The notes under the pieces: model-generated | Seen by the model: the letters and a program-made list of their open reading frames with translations, nothing else | What the model was told of the DNA's origin: nothing | The model's database searches: none | Position numbers and translations under genes: made by a program | Shown here: piece after piece, positions 35,240 to 46,210 of the stretch | Layout of the letters: each line of letters opens with the position of its first letter | How positions within the stretch are numbered: position 1 is the stretch's first letter | Source: Lophium mytilinum | Lineage: Eukaryota; Ascomycota; Dothideomycetes; Mytilinidiales; Mytilinidiaceae | Length of the DNA stretch: 64,000 nucleotides | Reading direction: 5' to 3' | Assembly: GCA_010093605.1 (NCBI GenBank) | Contig: MU004196.1 | Span: forward strand, 770,255-834,254

Positions 35240-37068
35240 ATGTTCTTTCGGGGTAGTGAGAGTAGGTCATCCTTGTTATATGACTTCGTGCGAGGCTGCT
35301 GTTCTAGAGCACTGATACCATACAGAGGCGGAAAAGACGCACGGCGCAGACTCGCCGCCGCAGTATCCGTATGGCACCGATGAGACGGGCATCGAGTACG
35401 ACGATGATCTTGGTGCTGTGTGCCCACCGCATACCACAGAAAGACGGCTGGTCAACAAGATTGATTGGCATGTTCTTCCTTTCTTGTGCATCATGTATCT
35501 TCTAGCCTTTCTCGACAGGTGAGTTAGATCCCATATGAGCTTCTTTGAGTAGTATATTGACCCAGGAGACAGAGTGAATATATCGAATGTATGCGCGTCT
35601 TGCCCGTTCGAGTCTGCCAGTTGCTTACCAAGATTTCATAGGCAAACGTATTTGGTCTCTCTGAAGACTTAGGAATTGTCGAAGATAACAAGTATAACAA
35701 CGCCCTTGTCATCTTCTTCGTGCCATACATTCTCTTCGAGATCCCCTCCAATATGCTTCTCAAGAAGTTAAAGCCGCATATCTGGTGTAAGTCAGGCTCC
35801 GTGCTATGCCAAACCAGGCCTGTATCTAAACGATATAGTACCGTCATGCATGTTCCTATTCGGTCTCACGACCGTATGTCAAGGCCTGGTCCAGAATTAC
35901 TCCGGCTTGCTTGCGACTCGTGAGTAATGCGAAACCACTTCTGATAGCAGCTCCTGACATATGAATAGGATTCTTTCTAGGGCTGTTTGAGACGGGCATG
36001 TTTCCAGGATGTAAGATGACCTCCCTTTTTTAATTAGCAGAGCAACTCAATAACAAAATAGGTTTCTATCTAATTGGCATGTGGTATCGCCGGCACGAAG
36101 CCCAGCGTCGCTACAGCTTCTTCTTTAGTAGCACAACTCTCGCAGGAGCATTCGGCGGTCTTCTTGCCAGCGCCATTGGAAAGATGGATGGTATGCGAGG
36201 ATACAAGGGCTGGAGATGGATCTTCATTCTCGAAGGCACCTTGACCTGCGTCGTCTCTCTCTCTTTCTTCTTCCTGATCCCTAGCTTTCCCGAAGAAGCG
36301 AAGTGGCTCCAGCCCTCCGAGCGTGAATACATCGCCGCTCGCCTCCGTCTCGACCAAGGCCGCTCAGCTGTGGAACGCAAAATTACACTCCAAGATGTCA
36401 AGAACGTCTTCAAAGACCCCAAGATTGTTGTCGGCGGCTTCATGTACCTGGGCCTAATAGTTCCCGCATACGGCTACGCGTACTTCTCGCCCGCCATCAT
36501 CAAATCCTACGGCTACTCCCCCATTCAGACGCAACTGCACAGCGTGCCTCCGTGGGCAGCAGCTTTCGCTTTCGCCATGATCATTGCGTACGTCAGCGAT
36601 AAAACCCGGCACCGATTCCTCTTCGCCATATTCCCTATCTGCGTCTGCATCACGGGCTTCGCGATTCTTCTCGCCGTGCACGACAAGAAACATGTGCAGT
36701 ATGCGGCGCTCTTCCTCGTTGCCATGGGCGCGTACGCAGCGATGCCAGTCATCGTGTGCTTCTTCAACATGAATCTAGGCGGCCATCACCGGCGCGCTGT
36801 GGGGTCCGCGTGGCAGGTTGGGTTTGGAAACATCGGCGGCATCATCGCTGTGTACGCCTTCTTGAAGAAGGATGCGCCGAAGTACACGCCCGGGTATAGT
36901 ATCTGTGTGTCTTTTGTGTGTTTGAGCATGCTGGCTACGACACTGTACTTCTTTATGTGCTTGAGGCAGAATCGGAACAGGGATAAGGCTGGACGAGATC
37001 TGAGTCTTTCAGAGTCAGAGAAGACGGAGATGGGCGATATGAGTCCGGATTATCGATATATGTTGTAG
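35240..37068 (+). CDS. MFS anion:cation symporter (Dal5/allantoate permease type)
   Basis: A twelve-helix plasma-membrane carrier; relatives import allantoate, vitamins or organic anions with protons, and the substrate here is unknown. Seven exons join in frame to 498 residues: 35240-35252, 35326-35518, 35573-35588, 35642-35786, 35839-35919, 35969-36010 and 36062-37068. Family features are ERRLVNKIDWHVLPFLCIMY, NISNANVFGLSEDLGI, the first-loop motif, FFVPYILFEIPSNMLLKKLK, FFLGLFETGMFPGCFYLIGM and WRWIFILEGTLT. Two exons are very small (13 and 16 nt); the 13-nt first exon is the least certain part. The C-terminus ends in DMSPDYRYML. Confidence 0.88.
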
Positions 37069-37388
37069 GGAGGACTGCGAACGGGCGGCAGGTATCTTAG
37101 GAGATGCCAGAATCGGAAAAGTGTTATATTTGTAGTAAACTCTCATCAAGGTTTGAATGCAAGTCTTGTTATGTAAAGTAAATTCTGTTCAAAGCTTCAC
37201 AAACATAAAATGAATATGAGCTACCTGGATTCCTTAACTAGATGTCAGATCTAGCAAGTACTAGCGCCGATCTCTTCCGCGGAAGTGGCGCGGGGTGTCT
37301 CACAGCTTACCTCCAAGCTTCCCCATGGAGCTCAACCTCATCGCCAATCCCTCTTCTCTCCCGCGCCCTGAACAACCACCCTTCCATA

Positions 37389-38306
37389 ATGGCGTCCTCG
37401 CATCCAAACAGCAACAACTTCCCCCTAACAAAAACAACATCCAACCGTCTCGCCCCCTCCCTCTTCGTCGGCCCCCCTTCACGGAATGCCTCAAACACAT
37501 CCCTCCTCCCAACAACCACCAACACGCCCACCCCGCGCATCCCTCTAAACCGCCAACGCTCCCTCCTCGATCCAAAACGCCCCACACCCACCTCCAACCC
37601 CCACGATCCCACCACCCCCTCCGCCAACACCACCAGCACCGCCGGGACCGGCCCTTCCCCACAACCTCCCTCCTCCATCCAAGACCCGACCCTCCTTCCC
37701 CCCTCCTCAAACGCCGCCACCGCACCCACCAACCCTAACAATGCAGGCTTCTCGCGGCGCCAGCACGCGCAGGCCGCCGCCGCGGAAGCGCAGTCGGCCG
37801 AGCGCACCGACGCCATCTGGGCCGAGATGCAGAACACACTGGAGGAGGTGGAGCTGAGCGCGGAGGGGCCGCACGGGGCGGACGGGGGCGTCTTCGGGGT
37901 GCGTCACGAGCGGGCGCTGGCGGGGCTGCGAGACGCGCAGATTGCGCTGGCGGAGGCGTGGGGGCGGAGCGAGGGGGAGGTGGAGGGGGAGAGCGCGAAG
38001 GAGGAGGATGGGCGGCAGGCGGGGGAAGGGCAGGGGTTGGCGGATGTTAAGGGGCGGATGGCGCCGGCGGAGGGGGTCGGGGAGGGGGGAAAGAGCGCTT
38101 TGGAGGAGGAGACGATGAGGGATGTCGAGGCGAGTCGGAGGAGGAGGGAGGCGAATGAGCGGTATTTTCGGAGGGTTAATGCGGGGGTGTTGGAGGTGGT
38201 GGAGAAGTTGGAGGTTGTGGCGAGGATGATGAAGGGGGTTGAGTTGGAGAGTAAGGAGATTTGGAGGGATTCGGAGAGTGTGGAGACGGGGAGTATGGTG
38301 TCGTGA
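37389..38306 (+). CDS. Hypothetical fungal coiled-coil protein (possibly DUF5315)
   Basis: I take the start at 37389 (MASSHPNSNNFPL); the frame stays open back to 37242. The product is 305 residues. The first half is low complexity and rich in Pro, Thr, Ser and Asn. The second half begins with RRQHAQAAAAEAQSAERTDA and has IWAEMQNTLEEVELSA, then HERALAGLRDAQIALAEAWG, a pattern I recall from an uncharacterised fungal domain (DUF5315); that match is from memory and weak. A C-terminal helix (RRREANERYFRRVNAGVLEV) follows. The coding strand is strikingly C-rich to ~37,740 and G-rich after ~37,820. No localisation signal is visible. Confidence 0.6.
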   Translation: MASSHPNSNNFPLTKTTSNRLAPSLFVGPPSRNASNTSLLPTTTNTPTPRIPLNRQRSLLDPKRPTPTSNPHDPTTPSANTTSTAGTGPSPQPPSSIQDPTLLPPSSNAATAPTNPNNAGFSRRQHAQAAAAEAQSAERTDAIWAEMQNTLEEVELSAEGPHGADGGVFGVRHERALAGLRDAQIALAEAWGRSEGEVEGESAKEEDGRQAGEGQGLADVKGRMAPAEGVGEGGKSALEEETMRDVEASRRRREANERYFRRVNAGVLEVVEKLEVVARMMKGVELESKEIWRDSESVETGSMVS

Positions 38307-40121
38307 GGGTTGTAGGAGGGATGTATTCATATTACGGGAGCAGGAGACAGCATCATCGCTAAGGTCATGTCTTTTCTGTAGAAGGTCCTAGAATTAGGAC
38401 CAAGGAGCCAGCGTGCGAAGTTCTCAGTAAATCAAGATACCCCTAGAGTGCTTCAATGCTCTAATGTACAATTCGTCCCCTAAGACCAATCCTCGCAGCT
38501 TAAGAACAGTCTCCATCCCGCTATGAATCCCAGCCGATGTTTACTCGCTGCATTACGAACAAGACCATGTTTCATTCTCTGTTTGCTACGAGGAATCACA
38601 AGCAAAGATACTTCCCACCGCTACACCTGATCACACCAAACCCTCCTCCCACCCACGTGACAGTAAGTCTTCGACAACGTATAGAAGATTCCTCTTCTCC
38701 CGCCAGTCTCAAAGATTAAGGCGGGGGCAATGTCTGCAGCATAAACAGTGAAAACTACTTCACCAAATGGCTGTAAAAAGCAAGCCGGAAGAGACAAATG
38801 GAGGTTGTGCTTCGCGGGCAGCAAAATGCAGCAGGACCCCCAGGAATGGACTGGCGGCAAAGCGACAGTACCAGCAGTGATGATGCTGAGCGTCAGGTCC
38901 AGTAGTTGTATCTCAATAGAGGGACAGTAAAGATGCCTACCATATTAGGACAGTGGCGATGGGCCTCATCAATAGGTGAGCAAAGTTTAGTAGAGCGAAT
39001 ATAGGTTCCCTGCTCCACCATCCAAAACCACGGCCATCCACCTATGAAAAGTGGATGGAATCCGTCTGGTCGAAGGAACGCGCGACGGAACGGATCTGAC
39101 AGTCGTGCAGCGTCAACGGCCATAACGGCTATCCCTCGAGTCTCTGTTTGGTGCGTCCATAGCCTAGCCATTTCCTTATCATGCATATAATGCCCCCAAC
39201 CCGATCTCCTGGTATGCGTCTCGATTTCGGCCTTGACATCAGGGTGGGTATTGGCTCCATAGGCAGCTTCTTGCGGGTTCGCTAGGGCTTGTAGGCTGGC
39301 TTCTATCGTGATTCGTGCGCTGACTTCGATGATGCACCCGGTGGCGCGTAGAATGGCGGGGCCTGGACTATGGCTCTCATAGTGAGGAGGAGGCTTGCTT
39401 CGATAGTTTATTTTCTGTTGAATCTAGCTATAGTCGGGCATCGAAGGTAGATGTAGAATGAGTACGGCAGAATGCATAGCGGGGAAGTCAACGCAGCGTT
39501 TGCTTGAGGATAATTAGGATTCGCTGAAGAACGCGGTACCTCTGGTATCTGAAGCCAAAGAGCAAGTATGGCGGGCCGCGGGAAACTCTTTGAGGACAAC
39601 GTCAAGTCAGGCTCCTTGAGGTTTCGCTCGGGGCTTGTCCGGTGGGAATATGGGCGCCATCGCCCGCAGAAGCTTAGGTGCAGCGACATGGCGAAGACAG
39701 CAAGACAGCAGTGAATGAAGCGTAGACGAGGCAAGTAGTCCACGTTTGGGTCTCTTCAGGTGAGATGGATGGGGCTTCGCTCTGGTCACGGGAGGTCTGG
39801 TGAGGCGGAGGCGTTGGACGACAGCAACACCACTCCACATCAGAGGCCATCGTGTTTTGCTAAGATTGCTCGTCAGCGGGATTCATAGATGATGAAGGGC
39901 TTCATAATGTAGGTACTCTAGCTATGTCTCGCCCACAAATGTTAACCCAAGGCATCGCACAATGGCGGTCAAGGGCGTTAAATATTGCGACCCCGCAGGC
40001 CAGCCCACGGTCGCAGCCAGCATCAACACCACGACACCATGTCGGTTGCAGAGATTTGCAGCAAAGCAGTTTCTTCTTCGAAGCCCCAGACAAGCTGAGA
40101 AGTTCAATGAAAAAAGATAGA
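38307..40121. other. 1.8-kb intergenic region
   Basis: Several short frames on both strands, none with a recognisable family. CCCACGTGAC is at ~38,652. The right end lies just downstream of the U2 snRNA gene. Confidence 0.45.
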
Positions 40122-40362
40122 GAGTTCGCGTCGGCCCGAGGCAGTGCAATACGAGCGACACTGTGTTCCTGAACATAGGCAAGCCCAGCGGCCCAGAAAC
40201 GGTTTCCAAAGACTGGATTAATCTTGAGAGATCCCGTAGGATCGTTTCAGAGATTAAACTGAAAAGAACAGATACTACACTTGATCTAAGCCAAAAGGCA
40301 CTATAAAAATTGTTAGCAAAAGCACAAAACTTTGGGGGGAAGTGTCGACTTACAAGAGAGCT
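40122..40362 (-). ncRNA. U2 spliceosomal snRNA gene with an internal 53-nt intron
   Basis: Read on the minus strand from 40300: TGCCTTTTGGCTTAGATCAA, then GTGTAGTATCTGTTCTTTTC and AGTTTAATCTCTGAAACGAT. These are the conserved U2 5' domain, with the branch-site pairing core GTAGTA. Stem IIa (GATCCTACGGGATC), an Sm-like stretch (AGTCTTTGGAA, not a perfect consensus) and a stem-loop IV with CGTATTGCACTGCCTC follow. The 3' end is set at about 40122 by a T-rich tract and is approximate. The expected first bases (A-UCUCUU) are not next to UGCC. Instead CTCTCTT ends at 40354 and is split from TGCC by GTAAGT...GCTAAC...TATAG (40301-40353). Spliced length is about 188 nt, normal for U2. A GTATATC element lies ~35-40 bp upstream. 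Confidence 0.9.
40301..40353 (-). other. Candidate spliceosomal intron inside U2 snRNA
   Basis: 53 nt, donor GTAAGT, branch site TTTGCTAAC placed 12 nt before the acceptor TATAG. Removing it joins CTCTCTT to TGCCTTTTGGC, as in other fungal U2 RNAs. Confidence 0.85.
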
Positions 40363-41012
40363 GAAAAAGAAAGGAAGGTCGGGGGGCGGGCTGGGTGATA
40401 TACTTCGAAAAGATTGAGAGTCTTGGCGCTGACTCATCAGCGCTAGACCGTTTAACTGGGGACAGTTTAATTGGGGTTCTCCAGGCAGCAGCGTGGAATG
40501 TGGTGGAACTTTTCGACGGGATTTGTGGGGGTGCATAGTCTCACGTGCATAAATGAGCACAACTGTTTGGGATGCTTTGAAGAAGTCAATTTCCTTGGTA
40601 CGTACTTGATCGATAATATCATTCTCAGATTCTCGCAAAAGTAGCAATCCAAGAATCTGGAACTCCTTCTACTTTTGGTATACATGCACTCTGAACTTGC
40701 CTAGCACCGTTTGAAGTCCTCTAAAACGCCAGGAAGAACTAGGAAGCGACAAGTTTCACAACCTGAGAGGGAGTCGTGTTACACTGTCTCTCTATGTTCC
40801 ACAGAACCTCACCGCTTGCGTCTCCAGCCACCTGTCCTGTAGAATCTTCTCTCCTCGTCCAAATTGACCCTACTGACAGGAAAGACTCTACACCTGCTTA
40901 ATCTACTTGCATCTGTTCAACGCTGTGTGTGATGCTACGACAGATATCAGAACTTTGAGCAAATCTCACATTGACCGATCTGTGGAGTCAATCAACACAC
41001 CGACATATCAAC
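40363..41012. promoter_or_regulatory. Divergent gap, U2 snRNA / F-box gene
   Basis: Contains the U2 promoter side (GATATAC on the plus strand at 40397-40403, reading as TATA-like for U2) and the leader of the F-box gene. No open frame of interest. Confidence 0.5.
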
Positions 41013-42578
41013 ATGAAGCTACTACTGGACCTTCCGCCCGAGCTCCTCATTTGGACAGTTTCCTCGCTCGATCCAGTCAAGGACAGGCGAACCCTCTACA
41101 ATCTCTGTCTTACGTCCAAGGCCCTTCGTCCAGTAGCCCAACCCGTATTGTTCTCCATCTTTGCCCACTACGACGAACGCCGGGAGAAACATTGCGAGGA
41201 TGAGCTTGTGCCATTCTCTACACCCAAGCTGCCACTGTTCCAATTTGCGCGCACTCTCATCCTTCGTCCAGACCTGGCGCACAAAGTGCAGACTTTAGAC
41301 ACAAGCGCCATACGCTGCCACGAGTTCGATGGTCGTGACGAAGTAACCGATGAGGACTTCGACATCTTGACCCAAGCTGTCCTTGGAATGTCAAGCGCAG
41401 CAAGCTGGCAAGAATACCTGAGGAATTTCGACCTTAATGCTTGCATAGGACTCTTGATTTGTCTCCTCCCAAAGCTGGAAACCTTCAGATTCGCCGTCAC
41501 CGAATTCAATACCGCCATCGCCGAAGAGTCACTGTCGTACCTAGAGTCATGGCCCGGCTCTGTCGTTCAGGGAACCGCTCGCCCTTCTCCCTTTTCTTCT
41601 CTGAGGTCCCTCCATATTACTGGGACTGGCGAGACCTACGCGTTTAGCAACGCATTCGACCTGAACATCATCGGCCCAATCCTCTCCTTGCCCACGTTAG
41701 AGATCTTTGAGGCGGAAAATTGCTTTCGGGACGATAAATATGAATGGACCGCCGAAACCTTTCAATGCCCAGCACGTTCGTTAAACATCTCTACTCTCAC
41801 CTTCACGAATAGTGCCGTCAGCAGAGCATATATGGAAAGATTGATTGCCGGGTGTCGGTCGCTGAGAAAGTTCGAATATCAAAGACGGAAGGACACTGGA
41901 AGTCTTGGATATCCCCTAAGACCTTGCAGCCTGGATGAGATATGCTCAGCACTTCAATCCCATGCTGCATCACTCTGGCAAGTTGGATTGACAATCGATG
42001 AGGTGGAAGATTTTAACTTGAATCTGGAGTCATGCCAATACCTGAAGACACTGCGGCTCTGGGTATATGGCGGTTCAGCTCTCAGGGCCCAGCCACTACC
42101 CCAATCACTAGAACAGCTATGGCTTAGGGGTAACCACCCCGAAGTAGAGGACGTGTTCTCAATCCTGGACTTCCCGCTGCAGAAGAGAAGGCTTCCTTCG
42201 TTCGCCACGATTGAAGTTGACGCCACCGATTTCGGGAGCATAGTTCCGTCAGACTTTGAACATGGCGATTGGTCAGACGCTTGCTGTCGGCCACCACTCA
42301 CCGAATTAGAAACTCTGAAGATGTACTACACGTGGAAGGAGGCTTGGCTGGATGGAACGGATATAGAGCTTGTCTTCCTCAACGAACCAAGATTTCCTAA
42401 TTTCGACAGCTCGTACGTTCCGTCGCCTGAAGGACTTCAGATATTTCAGAAAATACAGGACGAAGGCGTGTCCGTGAACTCCAGTTACTCTTCAGATGAA
42501 GACGAGGAAATAACGCATCTACAAACTTGTCGATTTGTGCAACGAAAGCACGATAGCAAAGAAGACTGTCACACTTGA
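41013..42578 (+). CDS. F-box / leucine-rich domain protein
   Basis: An intronless frame of 521 residues from MKLLLDLPPELLIWTV; the frame is open a little further upstream (40971) but this ATG starts the F-box. Residues 1-45 match a fungal F-box (LPPELLIWTVSSLDP, LYNLCLTSKALRPVAQPVLF), which would bind Skp1 in an SCF ubiquitin ligase. The remainder has spaced Leu-rich segments (FSSLRSLHITG, LEIFEAENCF, YLKTLRLWVYGG, LEQLWLRGNHPEVED), as in fungal LRR-type F-box proteins that select substrates. The acidic stretch SSYSSDEDEE is near the C-terminus. The target is unknown. Confidence 0.85.
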   Translation: MKLLLDLPPELLIWTVSSLDPVKDRRTLYNLCLTSKALRPVAQPVLFSIFAHYDERREKHCEDELVPFSTPKLPLFQFARTLILRPDLAHKVQTLDTSAIRCHEFDGRDEVTDEDFDILTQAVLGMSSAASWQEYLRNFDLNACIGLLICLLPKLETFRFAVTEFNTAIAEESLSYLESWPGSVVQGTARPSPFSSLRSLHITGTGETYAFSNAFDLNIIGPILSLPTLEIFEAENCFRDDKYEWTAETFQCPARSLNISTLTFTNSAVSRAYMERLIAGCRSLRKFEYQRRKDTGSLGYPLRPCSLDEICSALQSHAASLWQVGLTIDEVEDFNLNLESCQYLKTLRLWVYGGSALRAQPLPQSLEQLWLRGNHPEVEDVFSILDFPLQKRRLPSFATIEVDATDFGSIVPSDFEHGDWSDACCRPPLTELETLKMYYTWKEAWLDGTDIELVFLNEPRFPNFDSSYVPSPEGLQIFQKIQDEGVSVNSSYSSDEDEEITHLQTCRFVQRKHDSKEDCHT

Positions 42579-43892
42579 CACTAGAGGCATCCTTGCGAGG
42601 CCACCGAATGATCAAGCTAGTTCTCTACCATCTCGTATCAACTTATTGAGAATCTGTCGAACAACCTAAACATTTCAACCCATATCTCTACCTATGGCCC
42701 AACCCGAAACTACGAACTCATCGCTACCTCACCCGCAAACACGCCTCCAGCCACAAGCTACCCCAAGTATCCTACTCCTCTGTCGTGGTCTGCCGAGGAA
42801 TCTCAGCCCTACAACACACGCTTCCACTACCAACTCCCCCTAACATCCGCTCTTGCCCCATACCCCTCCGAAACTCAAACCCTATAACACACCCACCGCC
42901 CTCAACCCCCCTCCACCCCATCTAATCCAGCCCCCAAACCCACCCCCTCCCATCCCGCCCCCAACCTTACCTCATCACCGTCAGATCGGGCCCCCCGCCA
43001 AGCTCCCTAGGGCATTTCCACTCACCACTTCGAGGGGGCAAGCGCACGCGAGCTGAGATGCGGGTCGGGGGCCTGAGCTGAAAGCTAGCGCCTCGCTATA
43101 AGTAGGGGAGGGGAGAGTAGGCTGTGGCTGAGCCCGAGAGATCCGAAGTCAGGTTTAGATTTCGGTGGCGGGTAAGACATTAATGCAGAGTAAAGGTTCT
43201 TGGCGGACAGATGCGGTGCTGGGACGGAATGTTGTGGATCTCGTGGCTGCCGCTGTTTGGGGAGGGAGAGGTGTTGACAGATTCAGAGAGCGGAAGATGT
43301 GTAGATTATTGTGTGCTTCTGGGGGTTAGTAGATAAACCAGGTCGTCCGAGCAGACGCGGCGAGTTCAATGGGCTGTTTGTCGAGAGACTTCAAAAACAC
43401 AGGACATGATAGATCAGACCAAAACTTCCATAAAACCTCTCGAAAAGCTCACGTCTATTCATCTATGGATCTCATTTATTCCCACACACCGTATGCCTTT
43501 CGATCAAAAATAGGTAAAAAAAACGCCTTAGGTAGTAGTAGTTATCAAGCACATAAATCTCCTCCATAACCGTTAAAACTGGTGAACCCCCAAGAACCCC
43601 CGCCCTGTCATCAACCGTAAAAGCTTTACCCACGCAAGGCATTCATTCTAACCCCAGTGCTAGAAAAACCCGCAGTGTTGGAGGAAAGTGGTATCCCAGG
43701 CAAAGAAAACGAAAAAAAAACAAAGAGGTGCTGGAAAGCAAGAAACGAAAGTCATGAAACAAAAGCATACAAGCCTGAGCGTAAACGGCGCCGTAGTCAA
43801 AACGCAATGCTCGACAGTGAGGAAGAATTTAATGAATAGCGGGAAGAAAAAGACATGGAGAAGAGTGATGGTGCACGGAGACAGGGCAAGCG
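42579..43892. other. Intergenic between convergent F-box gene and crzA; C-rich tract
   Basis: A C-rich, nearly G-free tract spans about 42,850-42,990 with many CCCC runs. The crzA side (43,500-43,890) is A-rich. No gene is recognised. Confidence 0.5.
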
Positions 43893-46210
43893 CTACCTGC
43901 TGCCTTCATAGTCACTTGCCCATCCGCCTGCTGCGTACACGCCCGAAGCATTGGGTTGCGCGTAACCATCGTCTTCCTCTTCGTAGTACTCGCCGCCGCT
44001 GCTGGCGTCGAAGCTGCTGCGGCCGCTGATCTCGCCTTCGACGTCGTCGGGGCCGCCTGCTGGGAGCTGGTCCCATTGGATGCCGGCGAGTGCTGGGTAC
44101 TGGGCGAGCAAAGCCGCCGGTAGGCCATATTGCTGAGGAGCAGGCAGACCAGTTTGGTCCATTCCACCAGATGCTGAGGGGTAGCCCTGGTAGCCTTGCT
44201 GTTGCGGAGGCATCATGCCGTAGCCGGAAGGCTGCATATTGTTGCCGAACCCGTTGCCATTGTCCATCGATTGCTGGCTCTGCGGATCCCACGACCCGCC
44301 CTTCTCTTGCGCCTCCTCTTCTAATAGAGGTCGAATGCAGACACGACCAGCCTCGGAGCGGAAATGGCGTCCAAGGGCATCGGCGCGGGCAAACCGCCTT
44401 CCGCAGCCCCAGCTTCCATTATCCTTCAGCACCCCTCGACAAACAAACTTCTTCTCTCCCGAATGGAGCCCTTCGTGGCGTTTTCGATCGTGCTGGCGAG
44501 CAAAGGCTTTGCCACAGACACTGCAGACGAAAGGGCGCTCATCGGTGTGGGTGCGGAGATGAGATCGAAGGTTGTACGCTCGAGTAAATCGCTTCGGGCA
44601 CAAGTTACACTGGAAGGTTGCCGGGTGCTTTTGGGTGCGCTTCGCACTAGATCCAGGACCTTCAGCGGGTCCTCCCGCAGAAGTCGGCCTCGAAGGATCC
44701 GCCAAGTCCAGGATGTAATCCCGGTGAGGAATGCTAGATGTTGAGGATCGGCGAGAGGACTTTGTAGAGGGCGAAGGAGAGCGCGACGATGGCACCTTGG
44801 CGGCATTTGGAGAAAGCGATCGGCTGGGATCCGAGTGGCCACTCGCTGGTGTGGAGGCGCGGGTGCTTGCGCCACTGAACGGGTCCGACTTGGCACGCAT
44901 ACGATTGCGGCTTCGTGCTAAGATAACGTTTAGACATTATTGATAACGAAAGCTTGAATTTACTCACATCGATCTGGCGGGCTGAGGGCATCAGTCTGCG
45001 TTTCGGGTCTCGCAGGCTCGAAGCTCGCTTGCCGTGAAGGAGGCGCAAAGTCAATATTGATCTCTGGGGGAGACATCGTATCGGCTTGGCCAAAGTCTCC
45101 GCCCTGGTTTATCGTAGGGAATGGCTCATGGCCTGGTCCTTGATACATTTCCAGTCCTTGCTGTCCACCATACTGATTGTTCATGGCCTGGAGACCATAG
45201 CTGTTGCTTGAGGTGAAAGGAGGCAGCGATTGCTGCTGCGGCATGAGTCGAGGCGAGATGTGTGGGCTGTGGCCGGGGCTGATATGCGACTGATTCTCTG
45301 ATAGCGTGAACTGGCCAAACTGCAGCACCTCCTGGAACAAGGCGGGGTCTTGCTGGGCGGCCAGCAGCGGTGATGGGTTGTCATTCGGCTCGAAGTCGCT
45401 GTTGCCAAGGTACGGCGAGGGCTGCGCGGAGGACGAGACGTCAGAGTATGTGTCGGACGGTGCCCTCCGGTGGCCGTGGAAGCCCATGCCACCCCATTCC
45501 GGGCCTTGAGGCTGCCCGTATGCTGCGCTGGGGTCTAGTGACGCATGCCGGGAGTGGTTCGGTGACGGGAATGCGCCTTGGTTCATGTTCGGGGAGGCAT
45601 GCGGGCTGCCGTTGGGGCGATTCATGTGGGGCTGGAGGAGATGGGGAGGAGTCGGGGAGTGCGCCTGCGTGGTCGCCATCTGGTTCATAAGGTTGGAGGG
45701 GTCTACCGAGTGGTCCTGCGGCTTCGCGTCGAGCAGATGCGGATCCAAGGTACCGAGGAAAGAGGGATCGATTGACTGCTCTTGATTGAGGCTGTTGCCT
45801 TGGTAGAACTGGTTGAACTCGTCGTTGTTGCCGCCTTGGTTGTTGATATCAAGGAGCTCAGGCGCAAAAAGGCTGCCTTGCGGCCCGAACTGCGGACTGG
45901 GCGCGTGCTGGTGGGAGAGGCCGCCCTGTGCCTGGAGGAAGGACTGGTCGGCGGGATTGTGCTGCGGGAACTGCTGGTTCTGGCCGGCGGTGAGGTAGTG
46001 CGATGAATTGTCGAAGCTCTGGCCGGACAGATTGGTGTTGTTGTTGTTGCTGTAGGGGTTGGTGGCGTAGGGGTCGGGCGACAGCGATTGATCGAGGCCG
46101 AGTCCAGGTAGGGTATTGTGGTAGGGCGCGTGAGGGGACGGGGAGGGCGAATGTCTTATATTCTGCTGGTGGCCCTGCGAGGGCGACCTGCCCCGCTGGT
46201 GGGGATCCAT
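43893..46210 (-). CDS. crzA: Calcineurin-responsive C2H2 zinc-finger factor CrzA/Crz1
   Basis: After calcium rises, calcineurin dephosphorylates Crz1-type factors, which enter the nucleus and activate ion, pH and wall-stress genes. Exons 44968-46210 and 43893-44917 join in frame to 755 residues. The N-terminal two-thirds is Gln/Asn/Ser/Pro-rich, ending in a PxIxIT-like calcineurin dock, PEINID (residues 382-387). A Ser-rich region with many SP sites follows. Two classical fingers, [19 protein letters not shown] (from 516) and [19 protein letters not shown], precede the atypical third finger, [20 protein letters not shown]. The C-terminus is Gln/Gly-rich and acidic. palA lies upstream on the same strand. 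Confidence 0.95.

Noticed and set aside
39922-40647. 241-codon minus-strand open frame
   Set aside because: It runs straight through the U2 snRNA gene and its promoter; no family resemblance.
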